Program-made: the position numbers and the translations under genes
Shown: positions 48,460 through 61,830 of the stretch, piece by piece
How the letters are laid out: each line of letters starts with the position of its first letter
Numbering within the stretch: position 1 is the stretch's first letter
NCBI RefSeq assembly: GCF_000237925.1
Contig: NW_017385987.1
Coordinates: 2,728,001 to 2,792,000, forward strand
Length of the DNA: 64,000 nucleotides
DNA from: Schistosoma mansoni
Lineage: Eukaryota; Platyhelminthes; Trematoda; Strigeidida; Schistosomatidae
Direction of reading: 5' to 3'
Notes under the pieces: generated by a model
Told to the model about the DNA's origin: nothing
Databases searched by the model: none
The model's input: the letters and a program-made list of their open reading frames with translations, nothing else

Positions 48460-49515
48460 ATACGTCTGTTACCTCCCGTGAGGGAGCATAAACGACTATC
48501 CAACCCTGTCATTGGCAATCTTTCCAGTTGTTTCCAGTTGCTACTCATCATTTTTATGTCTCCTTCAAGTTCCCGACGTAGTGCGTTCTTTGACCTTCCT
48601 CTTTCCGTTTCATTTCAGGATATCAGGTAAGCGCTTTTCATACGGTGCAGTTCGGTGATTTCTATATTGTATGTACCACCAACCACCTCCAACGTATTTT
48701 TCTAGTTTCCTATTCAACTGAAATCTGGTTTGTTCTCTCCTATAGTAGGCTGTTGCTGATGGTATCCGGCCAACAGATGTTGAGTATCTTGCGTACACAA
48801 CTGTTTTATAGATAATTGTACCTTATGACGATGTTTGTGGTAATTCTCCGAGTTTCAGCCCCATACACTAGAACCGCTTTGACGTTCGTATTAAAGATTG
48901 TGACTTTGGTATTAGTTGAAAGTTGTTTTCAGTTCCACATGTTGTTCAGCTGTAGGAGTGGTGCACTTTCTTTGCCAAATCCCGCCTTTACATCTGCATC
49001 TGATCCTTCTTGTTCATCGATGATGCTGCCTTGTTACGTACGTGAAAGTTTCCACTTTTGTCAGTATTTTTCTATCAAGTGTGATTGAGTTGTTCTCTAT
49101 GTTGTGTTTGAGGATCTTGCTTTTTCCCTTGTGTTTGTTGAGGTCTACTGATGCAGAGACTGCTGATACACTGTTTGCCTTCTGGTGTGTATGGGATAGA
49201 AGGGCTAGGTGGTCTGTGAAGTCCAAGTTGTGTAGTCGCACGCAAGCTGCTCATTTTATTCCTTGTTTCACCTCGAACATAGAGGTTTTCATAATCCATT
49301 CAACCACCAGAAGAAAGAGAAAGGAGGAGAGTAAGCAGCCTGGTCTGACACCAGTCTTTCTTTGAAATTTACAAACGAGCTCTTCTCCATGCAATAATTT
49401 ACAGCTCAGCTCCCTGTGTGAACTCCTCATGGTGACGACGACCATCTCAAGTGCTCCATAGTGCTGACGAATGTTCTGATAGGCTCACCTCTCAATCCCG
49501 AGGAATTCCTTCTAT
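48460..49515 (-). mobile_element. Family-2 retrotransposon, 3' half, decayed
   Basis: Minus-strand blocks in order: HYGALEM, KTGVRPGCLLSSFLFLLV, HNLDFTDHLALLSHT (FADD lost), KHKGKSKILKHN, then ARYSTSVG, ERTNQ-like and a C-terminal SSNWKQLERL. It probably belongs with 50825-51394 as one element split by an insertion. Confidence 0.75.
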
Positions 49516-50359
49516 TAGTCAGGGAAGTTGGTTTGTAAGTCCGATTCATTTGATTACTCAATAAAACTCAGTAGTGTCGCATTCCGGTCGGTAAAGGTTT
49601 CATCTTCAACAATATAATAATATAGTATATTTCCGCAGGGGCAGTCACATCATGACATATCTACAATTTTAGGATTAGGTCTATTGTTATAATACTACGA
49701 CTTTCACCACAATTCAATAACAGCAATAAGTGTTGGAAAAAGAAAAACACAAGAGCAGCAAGGTATTTGGTACAAACGCTAAACAATGCCTAACAACTTG
49801 TAGTGGAAAAGACAGGTATGATAAGTTATTATCTCCTGTCTCTAGAATGGAACGTGGTTATGGCCTATAGATATGAGATTACAGTAATAAAGAACAGTGA
49901 GTTTTGATATGTAAGAGGGTGGAGTAGGTTCAAATGATGGAAGACAAGTCTAAGTTAGGATAATGAAAGCTATTTATTAGAATGGAAAGTGTTTCGTGCC
50001 TATAGGTAACCCTCGCTCGATTGGTTAAAGAAACTAGACCGTAGATCGTAGCACAGTCACAGTGCAGCGGATAGTTGACTGCTCAAACACATTCAGTACA
50101 TTCAGTACAAGATAATAGTAAATATAAGGCCCATACGAAATAAGGAAGTAAATAAATGAGTGCTATGGTTGTTTGAGGTCAACTCTCAACTTATTAACCT
50201 AAGCTATTACAAGTGAACCATGAAAGTATAGTGTTAAGAAACATTGATGACTATAAGTTTCATTGTCTGATTTTTTAAGAAGGTTAGGTTGTTGATCTCG
50301 AATTCGACTCTCTAATGAATCTTTCATTCACTTATACAACACTGTTAAAAGCTGTTATA

Positions 50360-50804
50360 TCTTGTGGCCGAGTGGATACCTAGCTAATGTGTGACGTGAT
50401 AAGACCGCCAATCAGAGAGCAGCGAATTATCGATTGGAACAGTGACACACGAAAACCGTACGAGCAGTCTAGAGCGCTTATCGATCCTGCTTCTGCCTAG
50501 CCCGGCCAGTTAAGTCCAAAACACCAATAACAGCCTCTGCGGTATGAATCATTATTCAGAAACATACTGGGTTTATATACCAAGCAAACAGACCACGTCA
50601 TACCATAAAATAGAAAATAACATTTGTACAATATTTAGCCAAATGTGGCTGTGAATAGGGGGGAAAGTAATCAATAAACTGATGATAACTCAAGAATCGT
50701 ATGATAATAAGTCAAAGGTCAAAATAAAGCTAATGATAAGAGAAACAGGAATATGATTAGGTTAGTTACTTAACAATTATACAATAGGAAATATACATAT
50801 TACA
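50360..50804 (-). repeat. LTR-like sequence inserted in the family-2 element
   Basis: Minus strand from TGTAATATGTATATTTCC (50804) through a TATATAAACCC box and a GGGCTAGGC block. Homologous to 13559-14020. The far end and target-site duplication were not resolved; 49516-50359 beyond it holds nothing recognised. Confidence 0.5.
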
Positions 50805-50824
50805 TTGGTCCACAAATAGTCCTC

Positions 50825-51394
50825 AAAAGTTACCATTCACAATTCTCTTCGGGATACAACTTTGCCTTACACTGCGATAATTGTGACGCTACTGTGGTTA
50901 ATGCACTCGTTTAGATCTCCATCCCTTGATATTTTGGTGAGGTATCGCTTTGTCCGACTTGTTTGCACATGTTCTTGCTCCAAATTTTCTTGAATAGAGC
51001 ACGAAGCATGCTTGAAGCTACTGTTATGTCTGGCTTCTGTGCTTCAGTTGTTATATTTTCAGGACCTGCTGCCTTCTCACGCTTGATTTTTTCGATAACT
51101 ATGCTGGTTATTTTGATTGTTGGTGGAGTGACATCTATAGGAAGGTCTGTATGTGATGCTTCGACGTCTAGTGGGTTCAGATGGTCTGGTCAACTCAAGA
51201 GTTCTCCAAAGTGTACCACCCACCTGTTCCGCTGTTCTTGAATTTCAGTGATTGGTTTGCCTTCTTTGTCCTTGACCGGTCTCTCTGGTTTACATATTTC
51301 CCTTCCAGTTTCTTCCTTGTATCACAAACTTGTTTCATGTTACTTTCTCCCGCAGCTTTTCCCACTATCATTGCCAAGTATTCCACGTATATCT
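50825..51394 (-). mobile_element. Family-2 retrotransposon, linker region, decayed
   Basis: The minus strand reads YVEYLAMIVGKAAGESNMKQ, a linker with PIDVTPPTI, and KISRDGDLNECINHSSVTII, which align with the endonuclease-RT linker and first RT block. Its upstream edge is exactly the start of duplication copy 2. Confidence 0.75.
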
Positions 51395-54300
51395 GAATTT
51401 GATGAGTATGCAGAAAACGATTTTTAAAAATCAAGATTTATTTAACCAAGCAAAATTGCTGAGTCTTTCTGTGGGTGAACGAAGCTCCCTTGAGTCAATT
51501 ACAATGAACGATTATATCAAAACAATACTTGTGTGCGTGGTTCACCTCGTACTATAATTTTTTATTAACAAATCATACCAAAAAATGAAAAATATTTCAA
51601 TAATACCGCTCACCTACTACTTAGTCAAAGCTTTCTCTGGTACAAAATAACGTACTAGACAGCAAAACGTGATTGTCAAGCACAACTATCAAGTATCTGG
51701 GAATCAGTGTGAATATTCCCAACGGAGTGGGGTTAAAGTTATGTCCGCGATATTCAAGTCAAACAATGGACGTCTTTAGCAGACAGCCATGTAGCAACAA
51801 CAAGCAGTCGCTCCATACCACAACCTAGAGTTCAGTCAAACACGACTTTATTGACAAATCTTAACCAGAGTCCAAATAGTATGGATGTAGTCATAGAAGA
51901 GTGAGAAATATTAAAATCTCGTTCCATGAGTCTTCGATAAAAGCTACTATACAAAACAAGGATAGAAATTTACTAAATAAAAATATTGTCAAATAACACC
52001 TTCGAGAAGGATTTCACAGCCTTCATTCTATAATACTGTGTATAAAAATGTCATAGAGCGACAAAGACTGGGGGAAAGCAACGGAAATGATGAAAGTGGT
52101 AGATCTGTGAACATTTGACGTGGTCATAGGCTGTACTATTATCCCCACAAATAAATATGTAGAGATGCCTGGGTTTCACCGTGCTAAACTATGGAACACC
52201 TGACCGATAATATCAACATGAGGAAAAAACCCAGAAGGCCCTTCGAAGATGAAAGGACAGAGAGCTAAACAAGTGTTGGACATTTGATCAAGTAATGCTA
52301 TGAAATTTTAATGGAACCTTTCTTCAAAATGCTAATGGGCTCAGTGAAATCATGGTAACCACTACAGTGAGCAAGTGGAAACGGATTGAAGAGGCACCAA
52401 CTTTAGCATACTAATAACTTTTGAGCCTCAGGAAGCACTAGAATGGAGAATGGATTTCTGTAAACAGTCTGGACAAGATTCAAAGAAGGGAAAACAAGAA
52501 GATAGCAGTCGACAACAACCGAACGAAATAGAGAAAGCAAAAACAGGCAAAATATATGAAGGCAGATAAACAAATGAAGAAAATCATTATAACTTTCATG
52601 ACGAAATATGTGAAAGATCTGTGACCCTCATCAAGAAAAACTGCAAGGGGAGGAAATGCGAGACAACTTTACGATACAACCGAGGAGCTGACAGGGAAAT
52701 ATAGTGGACAAGGGCGAACAGTAAAGAACAAAGAAGGTAAACCAATCACTGAGGCTTGAGAGCGGAGGAACAGGTGGGGAGAACACAATGAACAGCCCTT
52801 AACAGACCAGTGCCTCTGAACCCACACCAGCTGAGGAGATGAAGTCAGATATGGAAATCAAAAGATACTCAACGTTCAGTTATATCTAACTCATACGAGG
52901 CTGGATCCCAAAGTTGTACACCGACGAAAGCTTACAGATGCATTTCAGGTGTCTAAAATGTCTGCCTACTCTCTCCGTTATTGCTTCTGGCTGTTGAGCA
53001 GATTGCAGGGACCCCCATCATTCAGGGAAACGAAGTGGACACCTTAGACATAGCTTGACGAATTTATCTTGCAGATGACTCAGCCGATCCAGCGCACACA
53101 GAAAAAAATGCAGACGGAGAAAGTCCGTGTAGCAGCGGATAACGCGGGAATAGACTTAAACAGTTGGCGCCAAATAAATCATACGTGATGAGGTAGTTCT
53201 GGAAGAGGTGAAAACATTTACGTACTTGAGTAGCATCAGTAGTAAACAAGGGAGACCCAGTGAAGATGCCAAGGCACGAACTGGAAAAGCAAAGACAACA
53301 TTCCTACAAATGAAGAACATCTAGCGCTCTACACGACTCCTGTCCAAGATACAAGTCATCATCGTCAGTACTAACGTCAAAACAGTTTTACCGTACGGAG
53401 CTGAAAATTGGAAAACTACCACTACAATCACTGAAGAGCCCTGTAATACTCTAGTGAGTACTGATTTCTCGTAGTAAGCTTCGGAAATATTCCACATTTT
53501 TTAACAGCTACCCACAAGAAAGCCCCTGACCCAAGTGTTCGGATGTTACTGATTTTTTCAGCTCCTATTGAATCTCTTGCGAGATATCCTATCAAAAGCC
53601 CTGATAAATTTGTTGTATACAACATTTTCTGAATTTCCTTGATATAAACATAATTTTCAGACTCCAATCATTCGGTTATTCACCCATGACAAATTTTTTT
53701 AACTGTCACTTGCAAGTTTAGCCATCGGCGTATTTACAGGAAGGTCATGAATGGCTACATGATTATTCTTTCCAGAGATTTAGGAATGAAACTAGTTTGA
53801 ACTATCAGTTTTTAGTTCTGTTCTCTCTAGGCAGTAACTTGAGGATATGAATAACAAAGATTTACCTCCAGTCCAACGGAACTACCCAGTGGTTAGGTGA
53901 CGTTTCAAATAACGTTTAGAGCTGTGAAGCACATGTAATGCACACTTTATCAACCATCAAAGAAAAAGCCCGACCTGTCCCGTTGGTTTTCCGGTATCCC
54001 TAAGATTCAAAGGCATCATCTTATGTAGTGAATAATGTTGGGAACTGAATACTTCACCCTCCTAATGGGAAAAGTTCTGCATTGAGAAAGGGTGTCTTAA
54101 TAATTCGCCGTAATGCGAAATGTTCATCCTTGCATAAAAGAAGTGAAATTCCACGGGTGCGTAAACGTTCAGTATTCATTAGACCGTAGTAACCATTTCA
54201 AAACCCTCCATTAGAATAAGCAGAGATTGGTATTCGTATCGTTTATTAATTTGCGAACTGTGTCAATAAATTAACACAAGTGCCCTGGCTAGAGATCATC

Positions 54301-55913
54301 AGTAAAAAACTTTCTATGACATAGAACGAACCAGATGCCACTTCAGGAGGTGGATAGAACAGACCATGCACGAACCATTAGGCTGAATCCCAAAGCAAGA
54401 CCGAAATTGGGGTCATCAATGTGAAGGGAAATGAAGCAGGCAGAAGAGCATATAACTGCAAGAATTGGAGGGAGACATTAGGACCATGGATACTATTTAA
54501 AAACAACTTGAAAGTAGAGACCAGAAGAGAGTTATTTTGACATCCTTGGTCGTAGGACTATGCCTTATGAGAGGTTACAAGCTTAAACAGTTAAGTAGTT
54601 CGAAATCCTAAACATGAACTCTGCTAATCTCAGGTGGACAATCCAATCTCTTAAAATTAGAAGTGTTTTACACGCGGAAGGTATTACTGACTCAAATGTA
54701 ACTTATTAAGGGTTACTCGAGATAAGTAATACATTAAGACTTATAACTGCATATACTTTTAAAACCTATTTAGCTATCTATTGCGTTATTTTATTCAACT
54801 AGTAGTATTCTGAGATTAATGTAGATATTAGTTTTTGGTAACTTATTTATTAAGTACAGATTTGTGTACTTGGTTTCAAGGGAAACTCCAATTGAAAGGC
54901 CTAATGATACCATTTAGTTGCCCAAACCAATGTAAGTGAAGCAGGGACTCAGCTTGTGACTGATTGGCTAGAAATAGAACGCCTCAACGACTGATCCCAC
55001 TACTCCATTGAAAAATAGCAGCCTGTGAATGGAAAAAATTGAGGGTTGATCATAGAGACACTAGATTTATTATCAATTGATTAATGAAAACACATTGAAG
55101 AAAAACAGTAGTTAACAGTTAACACTGTGATGAATAGTGATTTAGACTATCTCAAGAAATGAGGGGGTAGACAAAATAGTAAAATCATGTAGAAAACAAA
55201 ATCATTTTTACAAACCAAAACATTAAATACAAACGCTATATGCTTATTATAATTATTTTAATGATAAAATTTACTGAAGAAGTTGGTAGTTCCCGGGATG
55301 ATAAGTTACAATAATTACAAGAAGGAGAAGATAAGTTCAATAGTTCTTTCTTTTTTAACTGATGAAAATAACCCAAAGAAATTCCTGGAAAAATCCAGAA
55401 AGCGAGACCTGTAATACAACAATGATAATGGTTAGCTAACTATATCTGTGAAAAACAAAGAGATACACCAGTAAAATAAAAATAACGACAAACAAAATGA
55501 CATAACACATAAATTTCCGATTATTTGTACGCTTTTTTGGTATTCCAAGGACTCGATGAAGTGTATTTGACAAAAGATTACTAGCATTGTCGAATGAGTC
55601 TTGAATTTCATCAAGAAATTTATTTTGTGACTTGGATTCGGTTTCAATATCTTTGGCATACTGTAGAGGAAAATGTAAAAAAACAAATAGAGTAAACAAC
55701 ATGCAATATGATATAATGACCAAAAGTTTAGTGGTTTAAAGAATCTTTGTTGGAGCATTTTATTTAGTTTTATGTATAACAATATACTTTATAGAAAAAA
55801 ATATACACACCTTAGAGACAATACCCAGAAACTAACAATAAAACATTGGAAACTTGACTGTAGGGATACCTTCTACTCTATACGAGTAACGCCTTCTTGG
55901 GATTGGCTACTAA
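51395..55913 (+). repeat. 4,519-bp segmental duplication, copy 2
   Basis: Copy of 39717-44235. Its left edge joins family-2 sequence on the opposite strand, and its right edge joins unrelated single-copy sequence. It contains the same decayed family-2 element and the last SNARE exon. Confidence 0.95.
55436..55660 (-). pseudogene. Duplicated last exon of the BET1L-like SNARE, no first exon
   Basis: Identical in sequence to 43758-43982, acceptor included. No partner for the N-terminal exon was found to the right of 55913, so by itself it lacks the start and half of the SNARE motif. If the duplication is real this is a gene fragment; the intact gene is copy 1. Confidence 0.8.
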
Positions 55914-56029
55914 TTTAGGTGATTTAAGTCACTTCCATTTAGCTCTTTATGAGTAAACGTGATATATTTTTTATTATTGATGGTAGTATTTCATCTTTAT
56001 TGACTAAAATTTCCCTTTTGTCTGTTTAG

Positions 56030-56091
56030 GTTATTTAGGTCTCTCTAAAGACATTGATGACACAGGGACACTAGGTGCGGAGGCTCTTTAA
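56030..56091 (+). CDS. Possible terminal exon, unknown gene
   Basis: After an excellent acceptor (TTTCCCTTTTGTCTGTTTAG) the frame reads YLGLSKDIDDTGTLGAEAL and stops. The upstream exon was not found; the sequence to the left is the duplicated block. Confidence 0.25.
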
Positions 56092-56431
56092 GCGAAAGAT
56101 TTTGCTTATCTATCCGCAAACATTCAAACTATTTAGTTGCCTCATATACCTGACCGATTGTACTAAGAGGATAGTGACGTTAATAATAATAATAGAAAAT
56201 GTGCACTGTAGAAGCTTAGGCTGAATTAGCTACAAATGTACTGGCATAACAATGTGGACAACCTAAAATGACATATGTGATCGTAAAAGTCAAGAAGCTG
56301 CAACATGAAAAATTATAAGTTGTATAATCATATTGGAGAGGAGTAGTTGTCATTTTTACTACTTACCTCAATGTTCCAAAAAAAATACATATCTTACCAG
56401 TAGATGTTGTAGTCCAAAGTATTTCGGTATC

Positions 56432-56440
56432 TATATAAAT
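56432..56440 (+). promoter_or_regulatory. Candidate TATA box
   Basis: TATATAAAT about 60-70 bases upstream of the ATG of the coiled-coil gene. Confidence 0.25.
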
Positions 56441-56502
56441 ACAAAACAATTATCATGAAACTATTCACTACTGAATGGGGTTTAAGTACTTGTTGTTGAG
56501 TT

Positions 56503-58842
56503 ATGGTTACATGTTGCACTTTCAATTGCGTCAACAACTTTATTATGAGGAACTGCGTCCCAGGCAGGTCTATTCATTTGTCGAGATTTGAAGTGAACTT
56601 GAAAGAGAATGAGGTTATTAAGCGACAATTAATTCAACTTTATATAGAAAGAAATCAAGAAATTGAGGCAGGAAGTGAACGATATGCAATTCAGATCTAA
56701 TGAGTTGCTATCCGAAAACAACCAATTTTCTTCTAATGAAAATTTCAATATCATTAAAAACCTTGAGCAACAAGTAGATTCCTTAAGGGAAGTAAGTTTT
56801 GTAGGTCGTTTACCCATCATAGGAACTAAAATATGAAACAGTTCTTCGTTCAAGGATTGAAGAAGAGTTGAGTTGTGCCGTAAGTGAGCTGAGGTTTTAT
56901 CGGACATCCACGGTAGCTGATATTGCTCACCAAGAAAAGAGTGAGATTGAGTCTCGGTGTGAAAACTTTACAATCAACTTTTTGAATGAAATGAGAGCAC
57001 AAATATATTCAAAGTGAGGATTTTTACTTGTAAACAGACTATGTATTGTCACTTTGGGATCTATTTTGCAACAATTATTTTCTTTCCTTTACTCTAACCC
57101 TTTAAATAATCTGTTTACATACCTAATTCAATAGTTTCAAAAACTTAGGGACTTCAAAATGATTTTTCAGAACATGGTTTGGTAATATATGGGCTGATAA
57201 AAGGGAACTCTCAATTAATAATGTTAAAAGATGAAGGCCTCAAAGTTCATGGTCTTAAAAACAGTGTTTACTGTTATCTTAGTACTTAGGTATTACGAAG
57301 GGTTGCAGAGGGCCCATGGCAATGTAAATGTGAAAAGTTACAGGTCATTTATCTGGTGCTTATCGACTAACTGTCAATAATTATGTGGCCTATATATATA
57401 CAATTCCTGATGAAACAAATTGCAATATTTTCCGTGCGTTCCTTTTTGACTCCAGTAGTACTGGACGGGGATTATATATATATGTATATATATATATAAC
57501 GGCATATCAAGAGTTCAAACATGAATAATGTTTCGGATAAGTATTTTTCATATATTCTTTTATTTAGATTTACCGTAATAGGTATGATGGGGAGGAAGGT
57601 TTTCCAGCCTACTCATTTTTAGTAATCATGATTCATTATTTAGAAAGATTAAATCAAGCTAAAACGGGTGACGAGTGGAGTAAGTGATGACAGACATAAG
57701 CAACTATAAAACTTTCAACATTATACGCGGCTAATTACACAAGGAGATATATTTGTTTATAATGGCTCAAAGTGATTGGATTGATTTTTCTGCCCAAAAG
57801 TTAGAAAACATTCATGTGGATCACTATAATTTATTAGTGTTCCTTTCCATATATTACTTCCATTACGATTGTCCACTTGATATTATTGACATGTACATTT
57901 ATCTCACATTTTAACGTACAGACTAAGAGTTCTACTTTTGATTGAGTTATCCATAACCTGTAACATCAGGAAGTAGTTCTAGTTAGGCTATTAAAATGGT
58001 GGGTGATTGTGTACAAACTCAACTATGTTTAGTCGTATAATCTGTAGTTGTCCGTTTAATTTTGGACCAGTTTTTACTACTGACTGACTAACTGAAGAAA
58101 GATCAAAAGTCAACGAGGACAACAAAGCTGTTTCTAGCTAGTTTGGAGCTCATTAGCCGGACCCTAAAAGGGGTTCGGTCTGAAGAACCGAAGTTTCCCA
58201 GAGTGCATGGTATTTTTTTATCACTGAAGTCGAATCCAATTGTCGATTCGATGTATAAATTGACATTCATCAAGTGCTATCGGTTGATAGCTGCCTTGTA
58301 TCTTCACTGGTTGACTTCACTAAAACTTTGGGAAATATGTATTGTATAGACTAATTACTGAAAACAGAAAACTTGTAAGGTTACAGTATATGTGTATTAA
58401 CTAACGTTCGTCACAAATCACCGTCGTCTACAGTAGTGGAATGCCCTGTTCTGACTACGGAGTAGAAACACTGGTATAATAAATCTAGTCGATCAAACCT
58501 GATATGAAAAATATTGGGCTCTAACTCCTGGTTTTTAATTACGAAAGTTACCAATAACAGCAATATAACTTCTCTCTTTCTCCTTAAACCGGAAGTCTGA
58601 ACCATCTGGGTTTAGTATTTTGAGGCTGCTGTTCAGTATTCGGGTCTAATTTTCAACGCTATCTTTACTACACATCATTCAATTAAGTAAAAATTATATA
58701 TTCTTTGATCTTCGTTGAAATTTATTCATGCAGTTTATCATCGTTCACCCAACAAAACATACCGCAGTTGAATTTAAAGAAAGTACGTTACAATGAACTG
58801 ATTGGTTTTGGGAAGTTACGAGAGACAGCTAATGAATTCAAA
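56503..58842 (+). CDS. Coiled-coil protein gene of unknown identity, four 5' exons
   Basis: Exons: 56503-56613 (ATG, 37 codons), 56648-56791 (48 codons, KEIKKLRQEVNDMQ..), 56823-57013 (ELKYETVLRSRIEEEL..) and 58734-58842 (LSSFTQQNIPQLNLKKV..KLRETANEFK). The phases fit across all junctions. Introns are 34, 31 and 1,720 bp. The 31-bp one (GTAAGT...CATCATAG) is convincing; the 34-bp one has a weak donor, GTTATT. Residues about 30-150 are rich in Leu, Glu and Lys heptads, indicating a coiled coil. No family was recognised. The frame is open at the 3' donor AAA|GTAATT, so the gene continues; 63444-63599 has a compatible phase. If 57014 is not a donor, the protein stops at 57017. Confidence 0.55.
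57470..57500. repeat. (AT)n microsatellite
   Basis: Alternating A/T run with one G interruption, in the long intron of the coiled-coil gene. Confidence 0.8.
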
Positions 58843-59832
58843 GTAATTTGTTTTATAGTTTAATTTTTTGAAATAATAATTGTCAAGTTGACACAAAAAG
58901 CCATTATTTTATCAATTACAAAAAACGTATGGCGGAAATTTACGCAAATCTTCAATTTATAGAAATAGTAAAGCATAGGACAACGTGGACCACTTAAAAT
59001 TCAAATACCTCACGTACTGAGATTCAAAGCACGTATTCAGAAATCTAAATAGATTTAACGTGTTAATTTTATGAAACGTTAATCATACGTAATTCTTGTC
59101 AGTTCACTTCAATAAACCTTTACGTGTACTAGCTAAAGTGATCCAACAGTAATAATCCTCCCCAGTATTGCTGACGGCCATTTTCATTAATTACGCCAGT
59201 ATTGTCAATATATAATGATTGGACTTTGGCTATGATGTTGAATGACGTCCATAATAATATAAAATATTCTGTCATTGAGTGTTGGAGCTGTAATTTGTAG
59301 AGTTAATTAAGTCGGCAGTGAAACAACAATCCATTGGTGATATTGGATCGGTATCATTTTGAATAAGAAATTGATTGAAGTTGGAAAATGTGGGTCATTG
59401 TATTTCGATTCACTGGCCGATTGCTATTGTGCTTGCTGCTAGATTTGAGGACCTCGTGTCTGATCCCTGTACGTTCGTAACTTTACGTTGCTGAGTCTCA
59501 GCCCATAAAGAATCATTCATACAGCCCTTCCCTATTCTTCAGTGTCTGTTTAACTGATATTACCTTGTGATGAAGATATCATAGAATCAACTTAAACCGG
59601 AGGATTATTACATCAGACTGAAAGCATTCATAACTTGCAAAACATTCTCACATTATGTAATTTATCCCGGACTTATAATTTTAATTTAGTCGCTGTTCCA
59701 TGGTAAGCTACCACTCGTCTAAACACTTGCATAAAAAACCAACTGTCTGCAATCTTTATTTAGAAATGCGGAAACTCTGCAGTTGATTCACCTTAAGACA
59801 AAAATAAGAGTTATCGAGTATTTATCTTTCAG

Positions 59833-59889
59833 AATGATTGATACTGATGCAAAATATATTTATCACCAGTTTCAAGGACACTTAATATG
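59833..59889 (+). CDS. Possible small internal exon
   Basis: TTTATCTTTCAG acceptor, a frame reading MIDTDAKYIYHQFQGHLI, and donor TATG|GTAAAT. It begins with one spare base and ends with two, so it does not join exon 58842 directly. Unknown. Confidence 0.3.
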
Positions 59890-60501
59890 GTAAATATCTT
59901 CCACTCTACCTTTATACACTCTTATGCTATTTCACGATTAAGGGTCAGAAAATATTTGCCTTCATGTTACTACGTATGTGAAGCTTTACGTTTTAAATCG
60001 AGTAAAACAAAAGGAATCTTGTGTAAAGCTAGTCGTAAACGTCCCTATGAATTTCTAAACATTTAATGTTGATGCCAAATGGGATTCAGGGATTATATCA
60101 TTATATATTCAGTTTGCTATGCGATATTGACAATAATAAGCAATGTTAGAGATAGAGTGATCACATTAGCGAAGTTTATACACCTACAGACTAACAATAT
60201 ATTTACTGCAGACGAATCTGCGATCCAAGTTAATACAAATAACTAAGCTATGTGAGAAATTGTTCTCAGCTCGTTTGTTTACATTTTCACGCTAACAATC
60301 ACATCTAGCACTAATAAACATATTATCTACAATTGAAAAACTATGAGTGTTTTTCGAAGCTTAGATTGTTAAACTTATTATCTACTAGGTATTAAATTAG
60401 CTATAAAAAACTGATAAGTTACTCATCTACAACTAATTAATCACCCCACTTGAAGTGACTGATTTTTATCGGTTTTACTTGTTTGTGTTGTTCTATTTAC
60501 T

Positions 60502-60701
60502 NNNNNNNNNNNNNNNNNNNNNNNNNNNNNNNNNNNNNNNNNNNNNNNNNNNNNNNNNNNNNNNNNNNNNNNNNNNNNNNNNNNNNNNNNNNNNNNNNNN
60601 NNNNNNNNNNNNNNNNNNNNNNNNNNNNNNNNNNNNNNNNNNNNNNNNNNNNNNNNNNNNNNNNNNNNNNNNNNNNNNNNNNNNNNNNNNNNNNNNNNNN
60701 N
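60502..60701. other. Assembly gap, 200 N
   Basis: Exactly 200 unknown bases, a conventional scaffold gap size. Exons could be hidden in it. Confidence 0.99.
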
Positions 60702-61239
60702 TTCCATTTATATTTGTAATTGTAAAGTAGATTTTAAATCATCTTTTTCACAGACTGTAAGAATCTGTATTTCGGTAACCATAAATCAAGCTCATAGTTG
60801 TCAGTACTTGTAAACTATTTATTTCTGTTGTATTCATTAGTTATGATTTTTCATCAAAGTTAATTTTCACATGCTTTACATTCCCGCTGAAGAATAGGGA
60901 CAATAGAATTATATTGGTAACGTACGTTTGAAGCGACGTAACTATTCTGTCAACTTCACAGTTAAGCATTTTGTACTAATAATAAATAAAATATTGTGAC
61001 TCATTAAGTTATAGTACTGATAGACTCAGTATGAATGTAAATGCTTTTAAAAAAGTAGCCAATCAGTGCTCTTATCACAGGTTGATATCAACTAAAGGAT
61101 CTATGAATGATTCCCCACACCCAAGGCCAAATAAGTAGCCTTCAAACCTTTGGAACGCATATGATACCAAATAGCTACCAAATCAAAATCCGATCGTTAG
61201 AACTTTCCAACTTGACTTAATTCCTACCGCTACTTAACC

Positions 61240-61830
61240 ATAAGACCACAGTGAAGGGTGACTTAGCATTTGATCATGAATGCTGTTAGAGGTATGAGGG
61301 CAGTTGTCACTCCTTGGTTGCCCACACCGTGGGAGGGTTCTTATAGACGTACCTGAAAAGGAAATTGGGTTAGAAGTGGCCTCAGTGACCTGAGAGCGTA
61401 ACCGCAGTGCCCAGGGGACAACTGCTTGAGGTCGGTCACACACGACCTTTTTGTGGGTAATTTTTGTGTTAGCTCCGTACTCGTTGGGACCTTACCGCCG
61501 GAGACGGATGTCCGTGGGATAAGGCGAGGTGTGCATTTTTAGGGTCGACCTTTTCTAACCTCACCCCTCCTTGTGGGAAGGTAGCATCGCTGTTATACTG
61601 GTTGTCTGAAGGAAACACCTTACTGCCGTCACACCCCTGTACAGTCAGCAGTACGAACTCGCCCTCGGACCTTGGGTTTGCTGCTTTTAGTCTTACTGCT
61701 TTTCAACCGACCTGTCTGGCATGGTGGGACCTTGAGGAGGGATTGTTCCAGCCAGTATAGCTCGATTGGTTCATCACGATAGGCAAGCCCGACCACCACG
61801 TCAAGTTATTAACAACGGTCGGGTAGCATT
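61240..61830. repeat. G+C-rich block, probably retroelement 5' region
   Basis: About 590 bp, much richer in G+C than its surroundings, ending CACGATAGGCAAGCCCGACC. It has no long plausible frame. The composition resembles the non-autonomous repeats at 7380 and 25154, suggesting a mobile origin. Confidence 0.35.

Noticed and set aside
60441-60730. Frames running through the N block
   Set aside because: They exist only because unknown bases contain no stops.
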